In this document: one piece after another, positions 1 through 12,545 of the stretch
Numbering within the stretch: the stretch's first letter is position 1
Layout of the letters: each line of letters opens with the position of its first letter
DNA from: Cacajao melanocephalus
Lineage: Eukaryota; Chordata; Mammalia; Primates; Pitheciidae
Assembly (NCBI GenBank): GCA_963573385.1
Contig: CAUYLG010009157.1
Location: 51,549-115,548, forward strand
Length of the DNA stretch: 64,000 nucleotides
Direction of reading: 5' to 3'
Notes under the pieces: generated by a model
Told to the model about the DNA's origin: nothing
Database searches by the model: none
Seen by the model: the letters and a program-made list of their open reading frames with translations, nothing else
Made by a program: the position numbers and the translations under genes

Positions 1-23
1 ATTCTTGATCTCAGTCCTCCTTC

Positions 24-190
24 TTAGTAATTGGCTGCACCATCCATTCAGTTGGTGAAATCAAAACCTTGTAATTATTCTTAATTTCACTTACACTCTT
101 TTAGCCCATCAGCAAAAGAAATGTCAGCATTAACACTAAATAAATTACAAATCTGATTATTTTTCTTTTTTCAGCACTAAGTTACCTTAA
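24..190 (+). mobile_element. L2 LINE fragment
   Basis: The stretch follows the L2 consensus in order: the 'caccatccattcagttg' part, then an 'aaaccttg' block, then the pyrimidine-rich part ending near 'cccatcagcaa'. It is heavily diverged with no open frame, as expected of an inactive pre-primate LINE. A probable continuation lies at 505-640 in the same orientation. Confidence 0.6.
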
Positions 191-504
191 ATTCTCTCCA
201 TTTCCTTGAAAGAGGATCAATGCTCAGCAAATACTTTTTGAACAATTGACTGAAAATTATGTATGTGTTGATTTATGAAAAGACTCTGTGAGGATATTTC
301 CATTTTATTTTTAATTAATAATAGTTTTAAAGAGGATGCTCATTAATTTCCAAAATTATTCAGGATGAATTTAACTGTATAATCTTCTCTTGACAACTCT
401 TCCCATTTCTGATTGTAGAAATTTTGCTGATCCGTTGTAGTTCTTTTAAGATATTATCTTTTCTAGGAAATTTTCCCTCATTCTTCTAAGGAAATATTAT
501 TTAT

Positions 505-640
505 TACTCTAAATCTCCATGTATATGCTCCAGCTTTATTTCTCTGTAGAGCTTAAAACATGTTTTTCCTGACATTTAGTTATTGTTCTGAATATTATAA
601 ACTCCTTGAGGCTGCCATCTTTTAAATATTAGGACATAGC
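505..640 (+). mobile_element. L2 LINE 3'-end fragment
   Basis: It resembles the L2 3' region, where a pyrimidine-rich segment is followed by 'actccttgaggctgcc', the degenerate form of the usual aagctccatgagggcag motif. It has the same strand as the fragment at 24-190, so both may come from one element with an AT-rich insertion between them. Confidence 0.5.
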
Positions 641-659
641 TGGTTCTACTATTGCTATA

Positions 660-1075
660 TTACAATCCTTCCTTCTCCATGAGTTAATGTGGTTATAATG
701 TGACTTCTTTTAAAAAAATAATTAAAACACACATGCACTATATGCATAGTATGTATTATGTTTAAATTCCACGTCTAGCCTTATTTGTAGTTTTATATAA
801 GTGAATTAAAAATAATAATTAAATGAAAATTCATTTATGTATTATTTTATACATGTAGTGCTGTCTGGCTGGATGAACTAAGACTAGTAAAATACAATAT
901 TCATGTTTTAAGAAGAAGCATTTTCAAATGTGCATCTATAAGAAATATAGAAAATGAAAGAATTAGCTTCGCATACTAATAGTGATAATAATTTATTACC
1001 TGTGCATATTATAATTGGTTTGTTTAAAGAAACCACATTATAATCACATTAACTCACTTCACAGTGTTTAATGTT
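660..1075. mobile_element. possible degenerate DNA transposon (long imperfect inverted repeat)
   Basis: 'gagttaatgtggttataatg' at about 681-700 reappears as its near reverse complement at about 1029-1053 (ccacattataatcacattaactc). The similarity continues more weakly outward and inward, giving arms of roughly 60-100 bases. The interior is AT-rich and non-coding. This suggests a non-autonomous element with terminal inverted repeats, but I cannot assign a family and see no TSD. Confidence 0.35.
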
Positions 1076-3277
1076 ACAATACCATTTCCTGCTGTGTCTT
1101 AATACTTAAGTGGAGTTGCAATTTGGTTTTCCTGCTGACTATTCAATTGTATTTCCTAGACAAAGACAGATAGTAACTTACATCAAATTATACTTGTTTA
1201 TCTAAGGAGAACATTGATCAATACCGTATGATCTGAGGCCAGCTACCTCTTTTTCCCTAATCACACTGCATTTAAGGAAGGACAAAGATATCTGGCATTT
1301 TCAAATATTGGCTCAATTCAATTTACCACACATTAGGCAGCTCTGATGTACTGCATTATGCTTGCCATTATGTAAGATTTTAAACACACAATCTAGTTGG
1401 GCAACACACTATTTGCCCAGCACTTTGCACATTAGATAAGATATCACATTCATTATGATGTTTAATTATCAAGATAATGAATATGATTAGTCTTAATAAC
1501 TAGGTAAGTAGGTAAGAGAGATAATATTAATCACACTTTATAGTTTTAGACATTCTTTTAGAGATCAGCGTTCTAACAGCTGTGTTTCAACAACAAACTC
1601 TGCATTTTGTGCTATAGAATATTGTGCTCCAAAATTACAACAACATTGTATTTTATCTTTTGGTCACCTCATCATCTAAACCAAATTGTATATGTGAGTG
1701 AAGTGCCCAACACCATACCTTAACCTCATAATTTCTCTAACATAATTTCATACCATACATTAAATCTTCTTATCATTCTAAATGGCAGAATCTCTGAAAT
1801 TCAGAAGCTTAACCCTGTACATGTATACAATTTTTTTCCTTGTAGGCTTTTTAATTCCATTAGCTCTATTCTGGCTGATCTTTGTTCAAATCAAGCCCCT
1901 AACTATAGTTTTCTTTATCTTTCAACTCCCTCCAGCTTCCTTCATTTTCTTTCAAGATGATGCCATAAAAGAACTCATTTTACTCACTCTCTGGCCAAAA
2001 GTGTGAATTTAGTTTATGTCTTGCTATGTTTTATCACCACCCTGCAACACCCTTCTCCACAACAGCACCGGATCTGTTCAATGTATGGAGGAGTCCCATG
2101 TGTTGATTTCACCCCAGACTTACAATTTGGGTCCTCGTTTAGCCATCATTGCTATTACACACCTATACGGTCCCCTCAGTGTTCACGCTAAACTCGCCTT
2201 TACTCCCAGGTTCTGTCTTTCCACCCATTCAGGAGATGAGTTGGTGATTTTATTTCAGGGACAAAAAGGGATGACAACATTTCATGTAATCCTTACTCCC
2301 CTGGCCTGATGCCTGTACTTTTATTTTCATGACCAATTAGTTTTACTACTATTTGTTTTTCTTACTTAAGTAAATGGTTTCTGTCAATCTTGAAAATAAA
2401 GTTTTCATCTACACAATTGATTTCATTTTCTTGTATTTCCTGAGAATTTTTCTTATATATCACCTCTTGCCTACATCTTCAAACGCGCCTTCCATATTGA
2501 CAGTTTAAAATTGTATAACAGCCTTTACATATTCTGATGGACTTTTAGTGAAACACAAGCAAACAAATAAACAAACCCTCCTTCAACCTGTGGTTTCTTA
2601 TATTTTGTCTTTCTTCTTTTATTCCCTCCACTTCTTCCCTTGTTGCCTCTGCTCCTTCTTGGAAGCAGCTAGTGGTCCAGTGATTTTTTTTCTAAGAGTG
2701 CTTTGTTTTTTTCTATTTGACGTCCATTTCTTGTGGTTGTCATTAGGGCCATTCACTAATTATTGTGAGATTTCTTTCCTTTCGCTAATATGGTACTAGC
2801 TTGCTTCCTTAAATGTAAGTATATTGTGCCCAGCCATAGAAACACATATCAGAGCTGTCAGTGTACCCACCACCTTACCCTTAGGATCTCTTTGCTGTTT
2901 TAACATACATAGGCTCACATGTTTTTACCTGCCAAAATACAGACTGTATCTCTTATTGGGCCACCGACGTTTTTAAAAACTGAGCATTTTACATCACCAC
3001 ATTAAAAATCTTAAAAATTAACTGACACATGATGGAGCAGAATAATGCAGATTCTGTGCTGCATGATCAGGACAGCGTTCAGGTTTCACTTACCCTGTCT
3101 CCTGAGTTGCCCTGATGATGGAGCCGGAAGTACTCTTTAGGGAACTCCGCTTGTTAGTGCAACCCTAGTTGGCCTTCTTTTCTTTAGTTCCATGTCTTCA
3201 ATTTCCTACACGTTTTAGCTGCAAACATTTACTATTGATATCACTTTCACATAAACTGTCAGCTGGGAACCCAAAAT
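1076..3277. other. no gene seen; AT-rich unassigned sequence
   Basis: Several open frames of 60-97 codons occur between 1780 and 2800. They overlap in different frames, have no recognisable domain and show no coding-like composition. The pyrimidine-rich stretch at 2560-2800 could be an old repeat, but I could not name it. Confidence 0.5.
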
Positions 3278-3290
3278 AAAAAAAAAAAAA

Positions 3291-3321
<31 letters not shown>
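3278..3321. repeat. A-run followed by (CA)n microsatellite
   Basis: A run of A of about 13 bases is followed by 'cacatacacacacac...', roughly 14 CA units with one TA interruption. The A-run next to CA suggests the degraded tail of a lost retroposon. Confidence 0.9.
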
Positions 3322-3323
<2 letters not shown>

Positions 3324-4690
3324 TGTGTGGAATTGATATGTATCATACCAGGCTTAAGGAGCTCAGCTCACATATGATTCATTACTTACTATTTTCTTCT
3401 ACCCTGGCAATTGGCAATATTCCAAACAGTGACTGCTCTGTTGGCCGGAGGCCTAGAGTGAGAAAAGTATGAAGCAAAGCCCATAGTTAAGTTACAATGA
3501 ACATGTTGTATGTGAATAAAAATGAAGTTTTCCTTTTAAAAGAGGCTAAATTATCAGATCGTTTGTTACTACAGCATAATGTAGCCCATTCCTATACTAA
3601 TGGACATGAATTTGCACTTCATTTGTATCAATTTATATGTTATCAGACCAGGCTAGGTTATGCTGTGATGATACATTACAAAATCTCAATGTTGCATTGA
3701 GAAAGGTTCATTTTTCCCTTATGCTGGTCTCCTTACTCTGGGCCTCATTCTGGCGAAGGAGCACACTATAAAATTTGCTTGTGGCTCTGGCAGAGGGAGG
3801 AAGCTCTAGAAGTTACGAGAAAATATTCAGCCTGTGTGACTAATTCTCACAACTCATTAGCTAAAAGCAGTCATATACCTCATCCAACCACAGTGGAACC
3901 AGGAAGTATAATTCTACATGATATCCTACATGCTATTTCCTGGCCCCACTGTGGTCAGATGAGTAGTACAGAAAAATCTCAATCTCTCAAGACTGAGAGG
4001 TGAAAATATTCAGAGAATTGCCCTAGTGAGATTGGTATAGTTTTCAACTCATTGATATCTGGTTTCCAACCAAACTACTACCTAAATCTGTTATCAACAA
4101 GGTCACCAAATACATTTTAACTTTGTTTCTTGAGCTCTCCTTTGCCCTTTAAATTGTTGAGTACTATATTCTTAATTAAATTCTTTGTTTTTTTCCTTTT
4201 ATTTAATTAAATATGCTTTAGATTTCATGTAATTGAAAAATCATAGGCTGGTTTAAAAGTTAACATGAGTTGTTTGTGGTTGAGGCAAAAAGATAAAGAT
4301 AAATCCAAAAATTCTCCTGCCAACACATTCCTAGAAATGCCAATGCAAACAGAAGTGGATATTATCCAGGTTGATAATTTAGTAAGAAGAGGAAAGTAAA
4401 AGAATATTTTAATATGTTTTGGGTAGGAATATTTCCTTAAACAGGATGTAATAAATGTAAACCATAAAAGAGATATTACCATAAGTTTAGCACATTAGTA
4501 TTTAAGACTTTGTATTATTTTAGAAACAAAACATAAAAAATAAAAACAAATTGTATACCGAAAGAAATATTTTTCACCCATATATTGGATGAAAGGGTTT
4601 GTAACAAGAATAATAGAAAGCTCCAATGATTAAATAAGAAGAAAACAACAAAGCAACCATAAGGCGAAGATGAGAATAGAGACAAAGTAT
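3322..4690. other. no gene seen; unassigned sequence
   Basis: No recognisable coding region. The part at 3720-4010 has the higher GC and 'cacatgac-like' phrasing typical of ancient interspersed repeats, but it is too diverged for me to classify. Confidence 0.45.
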
Positions 4691-4699
4691 TTAAACAAG

Positions 4700-5215
4700 C
4701 CTCAGACAAAAAAACTCTGCCAAAATTTGCATATAAAAGTGAGTTGAATATCCACAATCTCTTGAGTAATGAGGGAAACACAAATTAAAATCATATGATT
4801 TTATAGCCAACAGAATAAAAAATGAAGTAAAATATATATATATTTTTAAATTATGTGCTAGGGAAACAAACTTGTAACTTTATTGGTGAGTTTACAAAAT
4901 AGTGTAATGTTTTGGAAAGCAATTTTGCAATATCTAATAAATTTGAAGTTGTGTAAACTTTATATCCCAGTAATCTTGGGTCAAGGATCATATATACACA
5001 GAGACCATTTAGAACACTGTCTATTGCAGCACATTTTGTAATAGAATAAATATGGGGGTAAATATTTCTTAATATTTGCTGCATAAACTGGCATATTCAT
5101 TCAATAAAATATTATATAGCATGTAAATTATATAAACATATATAAACTACATTATTCAGTATCAACATCAATTACAACATAGATATACACATACATTTGA
5201 AGGAGGAAAATAAGA
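4700..5215 (+). mobile_element. ancient L1 fragment, ORF2 C-terminal part
   Basis: The sequence follows the L1 ORF2 3' region in order: 'gggaaacacaaattaaaa', 'tatatcccagtaatc', 'tctattgcagcacat' and 'attcattcaataaaatattat'. It is heavily mutated and has no open frame, so it is a dead L1M-class copy in sense orientation. Confidence 0.6.
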
Positions 5216-5229
5216 AAGAAGTTGTAAAT

Positions 5230-5265
5230 AAATATATATAAAGTTATATATATATATATATAACT
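5230..5265. repeat. (TA)n microsatellite
   Basis: Alternating TA over about 30 bases, at the 3' side of the old L1 fragment. Confidence 0.85.
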
Positions 5266-5399
5266 TAAAAATCAAAACAATGAATGTTACTTATGAATTC
5301 ACTAATCTGAGGTAAAAGTAGGAAAACTTGCCTATAAATATTATTTTCCACTTTCAGGATAGTCATCACCTCTAAGGTTGGAGGTGAAGTGCATGAAAA

Positions 5400-6001
5400 A
5401 CTCAACGGCAGCTTCTACAACTTCTACAATGGTTCTGATAATTCTTGCCTTCTAATATTTATTCCCCTCTGCAATAACTCTTTTCAAATTTGGACTGGAC
5501 CTAATGACTCACTTTAATGAATTTAATATGACAAAAGTTATGGGCTATCATTTCAGGGATTAGGTTATAAAGAGATGGTGACTTCCACCTTGAGTTTCCT
5601 CCCCTGCTCTCTCACTAGCTTGCTCTGAAGAAACCAGCTGGCACGTTGTGAGCTGATCTATGGAGAGGCCCATATGGCAAGGAAATGAAGAAGTCCAGAG
5701 GCTAATTCCTCAGCTAGCGAGGAACTAAGGCTCTTATCCAATAGCCTACAAGGAAATGAATCCTAGCAGCAACCACATGAGTTAGCTTGGAAGCAGATCC
5801 TCTGCTAGTCCGGCAATCAGATGAGACCACAGGCCTGGCTGACACCTCGATTGCAGCCTTGTTAGGGAACTTGAAGTAGCAGTACCTAGCCAAGGAATAT
5901 TTAGATTCTCACCCCACAGAAACCATAAAATAATGAGTGTCTTTTGTTTTAGACCACGAAGTGTTGGGGTAAATTTTGAAGCAGCAACAGATAACTAATG
6001 C
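5400..6001 (+). mobile_element. MaLR LTR, MLT1-like
   Basis: The segment carries the MLT1-type 3' half: 'ttagcttggaagcagatcc', 'cagatgagaccacaggcc', 'ctggctgacacctcgattg', 'cccacagaaacca', an AATAA-like signal near 5930, and the terminal 'agcaacagataactaatg'. The 3' end is clear near 6001; the 5' limit is uncertain. It is a solo LTR with no internal retroviral sequence next to it. Confidence 0.7.
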
Positions 6002-6175
6002 GGGAAGGCTGGAGAAGTAACTGAAAATGTTTGGCAGCCTGGCGAAATCAGTGAATTTTTACCAGGTCTCTTGTTCAATTTTTCTGTACTTGGCTTTATC
6101 TAATACTCTGTGACTTTATCCTTTTTTGGTAGTAAGATGACTATGACAGCTGCATCCCTTACAGTCATTCATATG

Positions 6176-6660
6176 TAGGCAGGGCTAGCCAGTGAAAATA
6201 TAACAGAAGCCACATGTATAATTTAAAATTTTTTAGACAACATGCTTAAAAAATTAAATAGAACCTGATAAAATTAATTTTAATAATATATTTTAACTAA
6301 ACACAGTCAAAACACTCTTATTCTGACCCATAATCTTCATAATCAAATTATTGAGATATTTTGCATTCCCTTTGTCATGCTAAATATACATATTTAAGTA
6401 CATATTTTGAAATATGTGTAGATGAAAAAGTGGATTCATATTTCAATTTTTTCCAAAAATATTTAAAAGGTTTCCAATAATGAAGTTGAGTATCAGTTTT
6501 TAAATTTAATTATGGTTAGTAAAATTAAACAAAATTTTATTCTATCAAATTAAATTATTTTATTCAATTAAATACAATTTGATTTATTAGCTTTGCCAGC
6601 TATATTTCAAATACACAATAGCCACATGTGACCAGTGGCTACCATATTGGACAGTCTGAT
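6176..6660 (+). mobile_element. non-autonomous hAT-Charlie transposon, MER33-like
   Basis: The left end reads 'gccagtgaaaatataacag' then 'agccacatgtataatttaa'. The interior is AT-rich (aattttaataatatatttta). The right end reads 'agccacatgtgaccagtgg' and 'accatattggacagtctg'. The mirrored ends and the cac/gtg phrasing match the MER33 type. There is no transposase. Confidence 0.7.
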
Positions 6661-8768
6661 TCCAGAAAAAATATTTCTCCTGAAACATAACTTTTATTTT
6701 TTTCCAGTTGTCAGCAATTTCCCTTTGTAGTGTTTGGCTAATTTGGGCCATATGCATGTATTTTTAATTGATCCTTTTAAAGGGGAATAAAATTCTACTT
6801 TAGAAAAGTTGCTCTAACCCTCTCTGTATTTTAGATTCACCTAGAGACATTTTTTTAAATCCTGTGTTTTGTTTTCAAATTCAGGCATTCTAATGGACTT
6901 AGTTGGTTCTACTTACCAAAGTGTTTTTTTAAGAGCTTCTTGCAGGAGAGAGATTAAAAAATACAGTATGCTCTGTGTTTCCACTTAGAATTAAAACATA
7001 ACTTTTGGAATAGGCCCTGGTAATTGCTGTTTTTCTTTTTCCCCTAAGTTCCAAGTGATCCTGATGGTAGTCAAGGAAGAGAAAAACTGGTTAGAATCAA
7101 TGTCCATGCCTGAGGATTACAATTGAGATAGATTCTCCTGAAGACAAAGGGCTTCACGGGAAGGAGAGATTATTACCGGATGGAAGACAGAACTGAGAAG
7201 AGAAATAAACTGTATGAAGATAATTGTATATCAACTGTCTCTGCTATACTGTCTGGGTTTGCTTTCTAACGTGTAGTTATATATTCAGTCTCCATTACTG
7301 CTATTACATTGCTGACCCCTCCTTAAATGGTGTTATTCTCTAGGTTCCTGTTGCCAGCTTCTCACTGTGCATTTTGCTTTATTCCACTCTTTCCCATCTT
7401 GAGTTTTGCTACCATCTCATGATCACTCACGGCTCCAAAAAGAATAATCCATAATATGTTGCCTTCTACATTTCAGATCATCACTTGAAAATAATCCTGA
7501 TTCATTGTAACCTGACTGCCAGACTTACTTGTTTTTTCACATTAACTTTTGATAGTCAACATTAATACAGCAGTTTTTATTGCTTTTGTGCTATAGCAGT
7601 TACTGTACGTTGTAGCAGTAAAATGTATATCCAGCAGCATTGCTGTAATTTTTAGCTACTGAAAGAATTATTTCTTTTATGTTTTCAATTCAAAGCTATA
7701 AAATTTACTCCTGGCTACACTATTGCTATTTTAGTGCTATTTTAATGTGTTTAAATGATAAATATAATGTGACCATGGCTGAAACCTATAAGAGTTTCAA
7801 GAAAACTGGGTTTTTGTTTGTAATGTGCTAGAAAATAGGGTTGGTTTTTTTTTTCTTTTTTTGATTCATTGGTGAAATTGCTAATATCCAAGAACCACAG
7901 CTTTGTCTCATTCATTGGCCTCTTCTGTAGCCTCTTTGTAATAGTCTCTAGTAGGGTGGAAATACATTCAAGGATTTTTTATAAGAAATATACTTGTCTG
8001 TTATCTCAGAGAAACAGAGAGAAAATGTAAACATTTTTATGTTAGAATAATTCCACAGCATAACTGATGTAAACTTTCCAGAATGGGAGGAGTTATTTTT
8101 TCAAGTCACTAGATTATTTAGAAGAATATTCTGTAGGATTTCTCTGTCTTAAAATTATTTATATTTCTTTGTTCATTAATTTCACTTCTAGGATCTTAAC
8201 TTAATGAAATAAACAAAAATACAGTAAAAACATTATGCCCCAAAGATATTATTTAGAATAGTCATCTTATTGAAGTTTTGGAAACATTCCACATTTTTAT
8301 AAATAAAGACAATTTAGATAAAATGGATTCTTGTACAAATTTTAATCTAATGTTTTTGAAAATTTTCAAACATAAGTGAAAATGATTTTTTAAATATTTA
8401 GTAAGAAAGTTTATTTTTCTTTGTTGGGTCTAATCTAGATCTCTAACCTAACAATTCTCTGCTAGGTCTTTCTTTTGAGGAATGAGACCAGGAAGGAATA
8501 AAGGTGAGCCTGGGAAAAAGTAGACTTGTTTCTCCTGGCTGTCTCTGCTAAAGAGTCCTAATTCTTTTGAATTACATTTCACCTGTGCCATGCTTGGCTT
8601 GGAGCAACCAGTTATGCTGTAAATATACACAGCCATACCAAAACTGTGAGGCGGAAATGGCTAATTGGTAATTGACCAATATTTTAAACTATCGTTACAT
8701 AGATTTTCTTTGAGAAATATTGGCAACAGAAGAGAGAAAGAAGTTTGTAGAGCAGGTTTTATGGAGAT
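6661..8768. other. no gene seen; AT-rich sequence, possible old LINE scrap at 8168-8330
   Basis: No coding region is recognisable. The part at 8168-8330 (cacttctaggatcttaactt, then an A-rich stretch) resembles a worn LINE 3' part in sense orientation, but the match is weak. Confidence 0.45.
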
Positions 8769-8841
8769 ACATACATACATACATATATATATATATATAT
8801 GTTTAAATCACTAGCTAAATATATATATATATGTATATATA
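8769..8841. repeat. (CATA)n and (TA)n microsatellite pair
   Basis: Four CATA units pass into a TA run (8769-8800). After a 19-base break, a second TA run with one TG interruption follows (8819-8841). Confidence 0.9.
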
Positions 8842-10365
8842 TTTGGTTGGACATATGGTTCTTCTCAGGGGAACTTTGGGATTAAAATTGCAAAGATAGG
8901 TGAACATCACATTGTGGAAAATCCTTAATGCAAGACTCACATTAATATAGAAGCATAATTGAAAGATCTGCACCATTAAAACAGGGCTTCATGACTATGT
9001 ACCCGGTCATATTTCATAGTGTAAATAAGAAATGCAATCAGCAGGACTTGTCAAGTCATATCTACAATTGTAGATAATTGTTAGGTTAAAAGTAAAGAGA
9101 AGAATAAAGTCAACACAATTTTCTGCCTGTGTGATTGCTATTTTCAGGAAGAGTCAACTCAGAAATAAGCAGTTCTGGGGCAAGAGGCTTATGTACAATT
9201 GCTGATTAAATTCAGTGTTTCATTAAACATTTGGGGATCTGCTATATTAGTAAGTTATTGAATAGTATAACAAGAGAAAAAGTGATTCATCTTAATCATG
9301 GTAATTTTTTAAAAGTCAAATAACCAGACTAGAATCACTCAAAGTTTAGCATCTTTTTAGAACCATAATATGTAGTCTAATTTAAGTATTTTGATTTTGC
9401 AATGTGTGATGAGTGTTAATGTTTTATTTTTGTTACTCTAAAAATTATACACAATTATTCCATTTCTTTAAAAAATGAAAATGCTACAAAAGCAAGAGGT
9501 AAAATAACAAATTTGTGCTTAAGACCTATATACATGCATAAATAGTATTGAATTTATCTTCATAATTCATAATTAGTATTCACAATTCTAATACAAATAT
9601 ATAATAATTTATTTAAAATTTTAATACATTAGTATTTTTAAATTGAAATATTTTACACAAAACTAGGTTTATTTGTGAAAATGTATAAATTATAGAATAT
9701 TTAAATACACAAAGCTCAACTGCAGTTTAGAAGACCTTTTTCACTTCTCTTAATGTTTGAGGGATTGGTACATTTAATGTCTCTAATTGTAATAGATAGA
9801 AATGTTCATCTAATTTTGTCAGTCTTTCCAAATATATAGCCAAAAATAAAGTCCTACTGAAAACTCTCTAAGTAAGTACAAGAGTAGAATAATTAAGAAG
9901 AGAAATTACTATATGAAGCAGTAAAAGGGAAAATACGTATTGCCTAAAATGAGGAGTGTTATTTTCACATGCTTCTCCATGAAGGAGAATTCAGGAAATT
10001 TTTAGTGGCTGTAATGTATAATTTTGAAAAAGATTTTTTATAAATTTCCAAATAATTAAAAAGTAAGAAATCATTTCATATTAAAAGAGTTGGATTTATT
10101 TTATTTATTTTCCATTTTTACTAAATTTCAACTTAAATTGAACATCTGTTTTAGCTCTCAGATTATATAGTAATTTTCATAAGTAGTTCACTTTTACACT
10201 TTTTTATATACCTTTATCACTAAAGATTTTGTAATTGGGTTAATCAATATCTAGTTATAAGAAGGAGCAAAATTTTTAAAAGTATGTTTTGCAGTTTTAT
10301 GGGAAAAATATATGACACAAAACAAACTCTAGTAAAAAAAAAACACTGGTTTTCATATTTCTTCT
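8842..10365. other. no gene seen; very AT-rich sequence
   Basis: Highly AT-rich, with only short chance frames. No repeat family is recognisable with confidence. Confidence 0.5.
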
Positions 10366-10367
10366 TT

Positions 10368-10645
10368 TTAAAAATAGCTTTTATTGAGAGATAACCCTTA
10401 TAGCATACAATTAGCTAACTCAAAGTATACAATTCAATGGCTTTTAGTATAATTAGAGTTATTCAACCTTTACCACCATCTAGGTTTACTATATTCTCAT
10501 TAGCTCCAAAAGAAACACCATACCCATTAGTAGTCACTTCCTATTTTCTCCCAACCACCTGTCTCCTCAGCCACTAGCAAGCACTAATCCACTTGCTCTC
10601 TCTTTAGATGTGCCTGTTCTGAATATTTCATAAAAATAGAATTAT
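10368..10645 (-). mobile_element. L1M 3' UTR fragment (antisense)
   Basis: Read on the plus strand it follows the reverse complement of an old L1 3' end: 'cttttattgagagataac', 'gtatacaattcaatggct', 'cattagtagtcacttccta', 'tgtgcctgttctgaatatt'. It is the 3'-most part of the minus-strand L1 that continues at 10860. Confidence 0.75.
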
Positions 10646-10649
10646 AAAA

Positions 10650-10740
10650 GTATATGTTCACACAAAAACTTGGATAAGAATGTTCACAGAAACATTATTC
10701 ATAATATGCAAAAGGTAGAAACTGCCCAAATCTCTTTCAT
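10650..10740 (+). mobile_element. short sense L1 sliver
   Basis: 'acttggataagaatgttcac', 'acattattcataatatgc' and 'ggtagaaactgcccaaat' match the L1 ORF2 C-terminal region in the opposite orientation to both flanking L1 blocks. It is a small local inversion or an independent fragment. Confidence 0.6.
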
Positions 10741-10859
10741 AAGCTCACACTTAAAAATAGATTTTGAGTGACCCAATTAGAAAGTCTTTAGTGATCAAGG
10801 TGTATAAAATAAAATATAAATGTAGTTATAAAACAGTATATAATTTGAGATCTAAATTT

Positions 10860-11800
10860 GAGGTCATACATGTGATCTCTTGTATCTGGCCTCTTTAACT
10901 GAGTACTAGGGTTTCAAGGTTTATTCATGTTGTAGCATGAATCAGTTCATCATTCTTTAAATAGTTGAATATTATTGCCTTGTATAGAAGTACCATTAAT
11001 TATTATTCAATTATTCAATTAAGATGAAAGATATTTGGGCAGTTTCCAACTTTTAGATATTATGAATAATGTTGCTATAAAATTCTTATCCATATTTCTG
11101 TATGGACATATGCTTTTATTTATTTGTTTTTTTTTTTGTATCTGTCTAGGGATGGAAATGGATAGGTCACAGAGGAACTGTGTGTTTCATCTTTGAGGAA
11201 ATTCTACATTGTTTTTCAAAGCAGCTGCACTATTTTACATTTCCACCATCAATGCATGAGGGTTCCAAATTTCTGACTCTTTTTATTTCAGCCACCCATG
11301 ATTTCTCACTGTAATTTCAATTTGCATTTCCCGAGTGACTGGTGATACTGAACACTTTTTCATGTGCTTATTGGTCATTTGTGTATCTTTCTTGAATAAA
11401 TGTCTACACAAATTCTTTGCCTGATTTAAAATTGAGTTATTCTTTTTACTATTGAGTTGCAAGTGTTCTTTGTATATTCTGAATTTGAGATCCTTACCAT
11501 AAATTTGATTTGCAAATATTTTCTACTACTCTGATGGTTGTCTTTTTATTACTTGATGGCTTCCTTGAAGCACAAACATTAACTTTGATAAAGTCCATTA
11601 TTATTTTTTATTTTCTTACTTGTGCTTTTGATGTCAAATATAATTTTCTTTTGTTACTTGTGATTTTGATGTCAAATATAAGAAAACATTGCCTAATTTA
11701 AGGCCACAAAGAATTATAACTATGAGTTTATCTAAAAGTTTTATAGTTTTAGCTCCTACACTTAGATCTTCCATCCACTTGAAACTGCCTTTGCAAAGAT
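10860..11800 (-). mobile_element. L1M ORF2 C-terminal region (antisense)
   Basis: Collinear with reverse-complement L1: 'ttcatgttgtagcatgaatc', 'attatgaataatgttgcta', 'gcagctgcactattttacat', 'tcatgtgcttattggtcat', 'ttgcaaatattttctacta' and 'gttttatagttttagctcc'. It is interrupted by an LTR after about 11800 and resumes at 12546. A short internal duplication lies at 11618-11680. Confidence 0.85.
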
Positions 11801-11804
11801 TATT

Positions 11805-12545
11805 ACTGTAAGAGAAATCTAAAATGGCTGACTCCATCTTGCTCCTAACCTCACACACTGGCTGTCCTCTCTCATTCCTGAGTGTAGGCCAAGCTGAACA
11901 TGGGAGAAATTTAGTTTATATTTTAATTTACAAGCAAGGATGATTATAGTCTCTCCTAAAACTAACCCTTTGCTTGTCCAGGCACCAAAATCTTCCTTTG
12001 TGAAATTAATGGCAGGCCATGAGATTAGGATTACGGGAGGGACACAAATTCTGCTAAAATGTAAACATAGTTTCTATAATCCCTTACTACTCAGGAGTCA
12101 TGTGGCCAAAGGTCACAGGATTTATGGCTTCCTCAATTGCTCTTATAGGTAGAATCACTACTGGAGAATCTAAGATTTGTATTTTGAGGAGTTTTTCAGA
12201 CTTTTGTGTTTTGGTAACCAACTGACCCCACCTGGTTCCATGACTCCTGATACAAATGTTTCTGTGGCCCTCACCCAGAGGGAAACTCAGTGTATAAGGA
12301 CCATTTTCCACATCTCTATGATTGCATTCCCAACCAATCAGGAACAGCCATTCCCTAGTTCTCTACCAATCAAAGTATCCTTGAAAAACCCTAACCACTT
12401 AGCATTTGGGAGTCTGATTTGAGTAATAAACTCGGTCTTCCATGTGGCTAGCTTTGCATTAATTGAACTCTTTTTTACTGCAATACCATGATTTCGGTGA
12501 ATTGGTTTTATCTGTGTGGTCAGGAAAACCTGTCAGGTGACAACA
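11805..12545 (+). mobile_element. solo LTR, ERV1-like
   Basis: About 740 bp begins with tgtaagag and ends near gacaaca, and it splits an L1 cleanly. It has LTR architecture: 'atggctgactccatcttgct' near the 5' end, a TATAAGG-like box at about 12294, and an AATAAA signal at about 12425 followed by a pyrimidine-rich stretch. The matching L1 halves on each side (ending about 11800, resuming 12546) show it is an insertion. No gag, pol or env sequence adjoins it, so it is a solo LTR. The family is uncertain (MER4-group-like phrasing) and the exact TSD is not resolved. Confidence 0.6.

Noticed and set aside
2016..2309. 97-codon open frame
   Set aside because: Overlaps other frames of similar length, has no domain, and the composition is not codon-like.
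11805..12545. provirus with coding capacity
   Set aside because: Only LTR sequence is present; flanks are L1 on both sides, with no gag, pol or env sequence.
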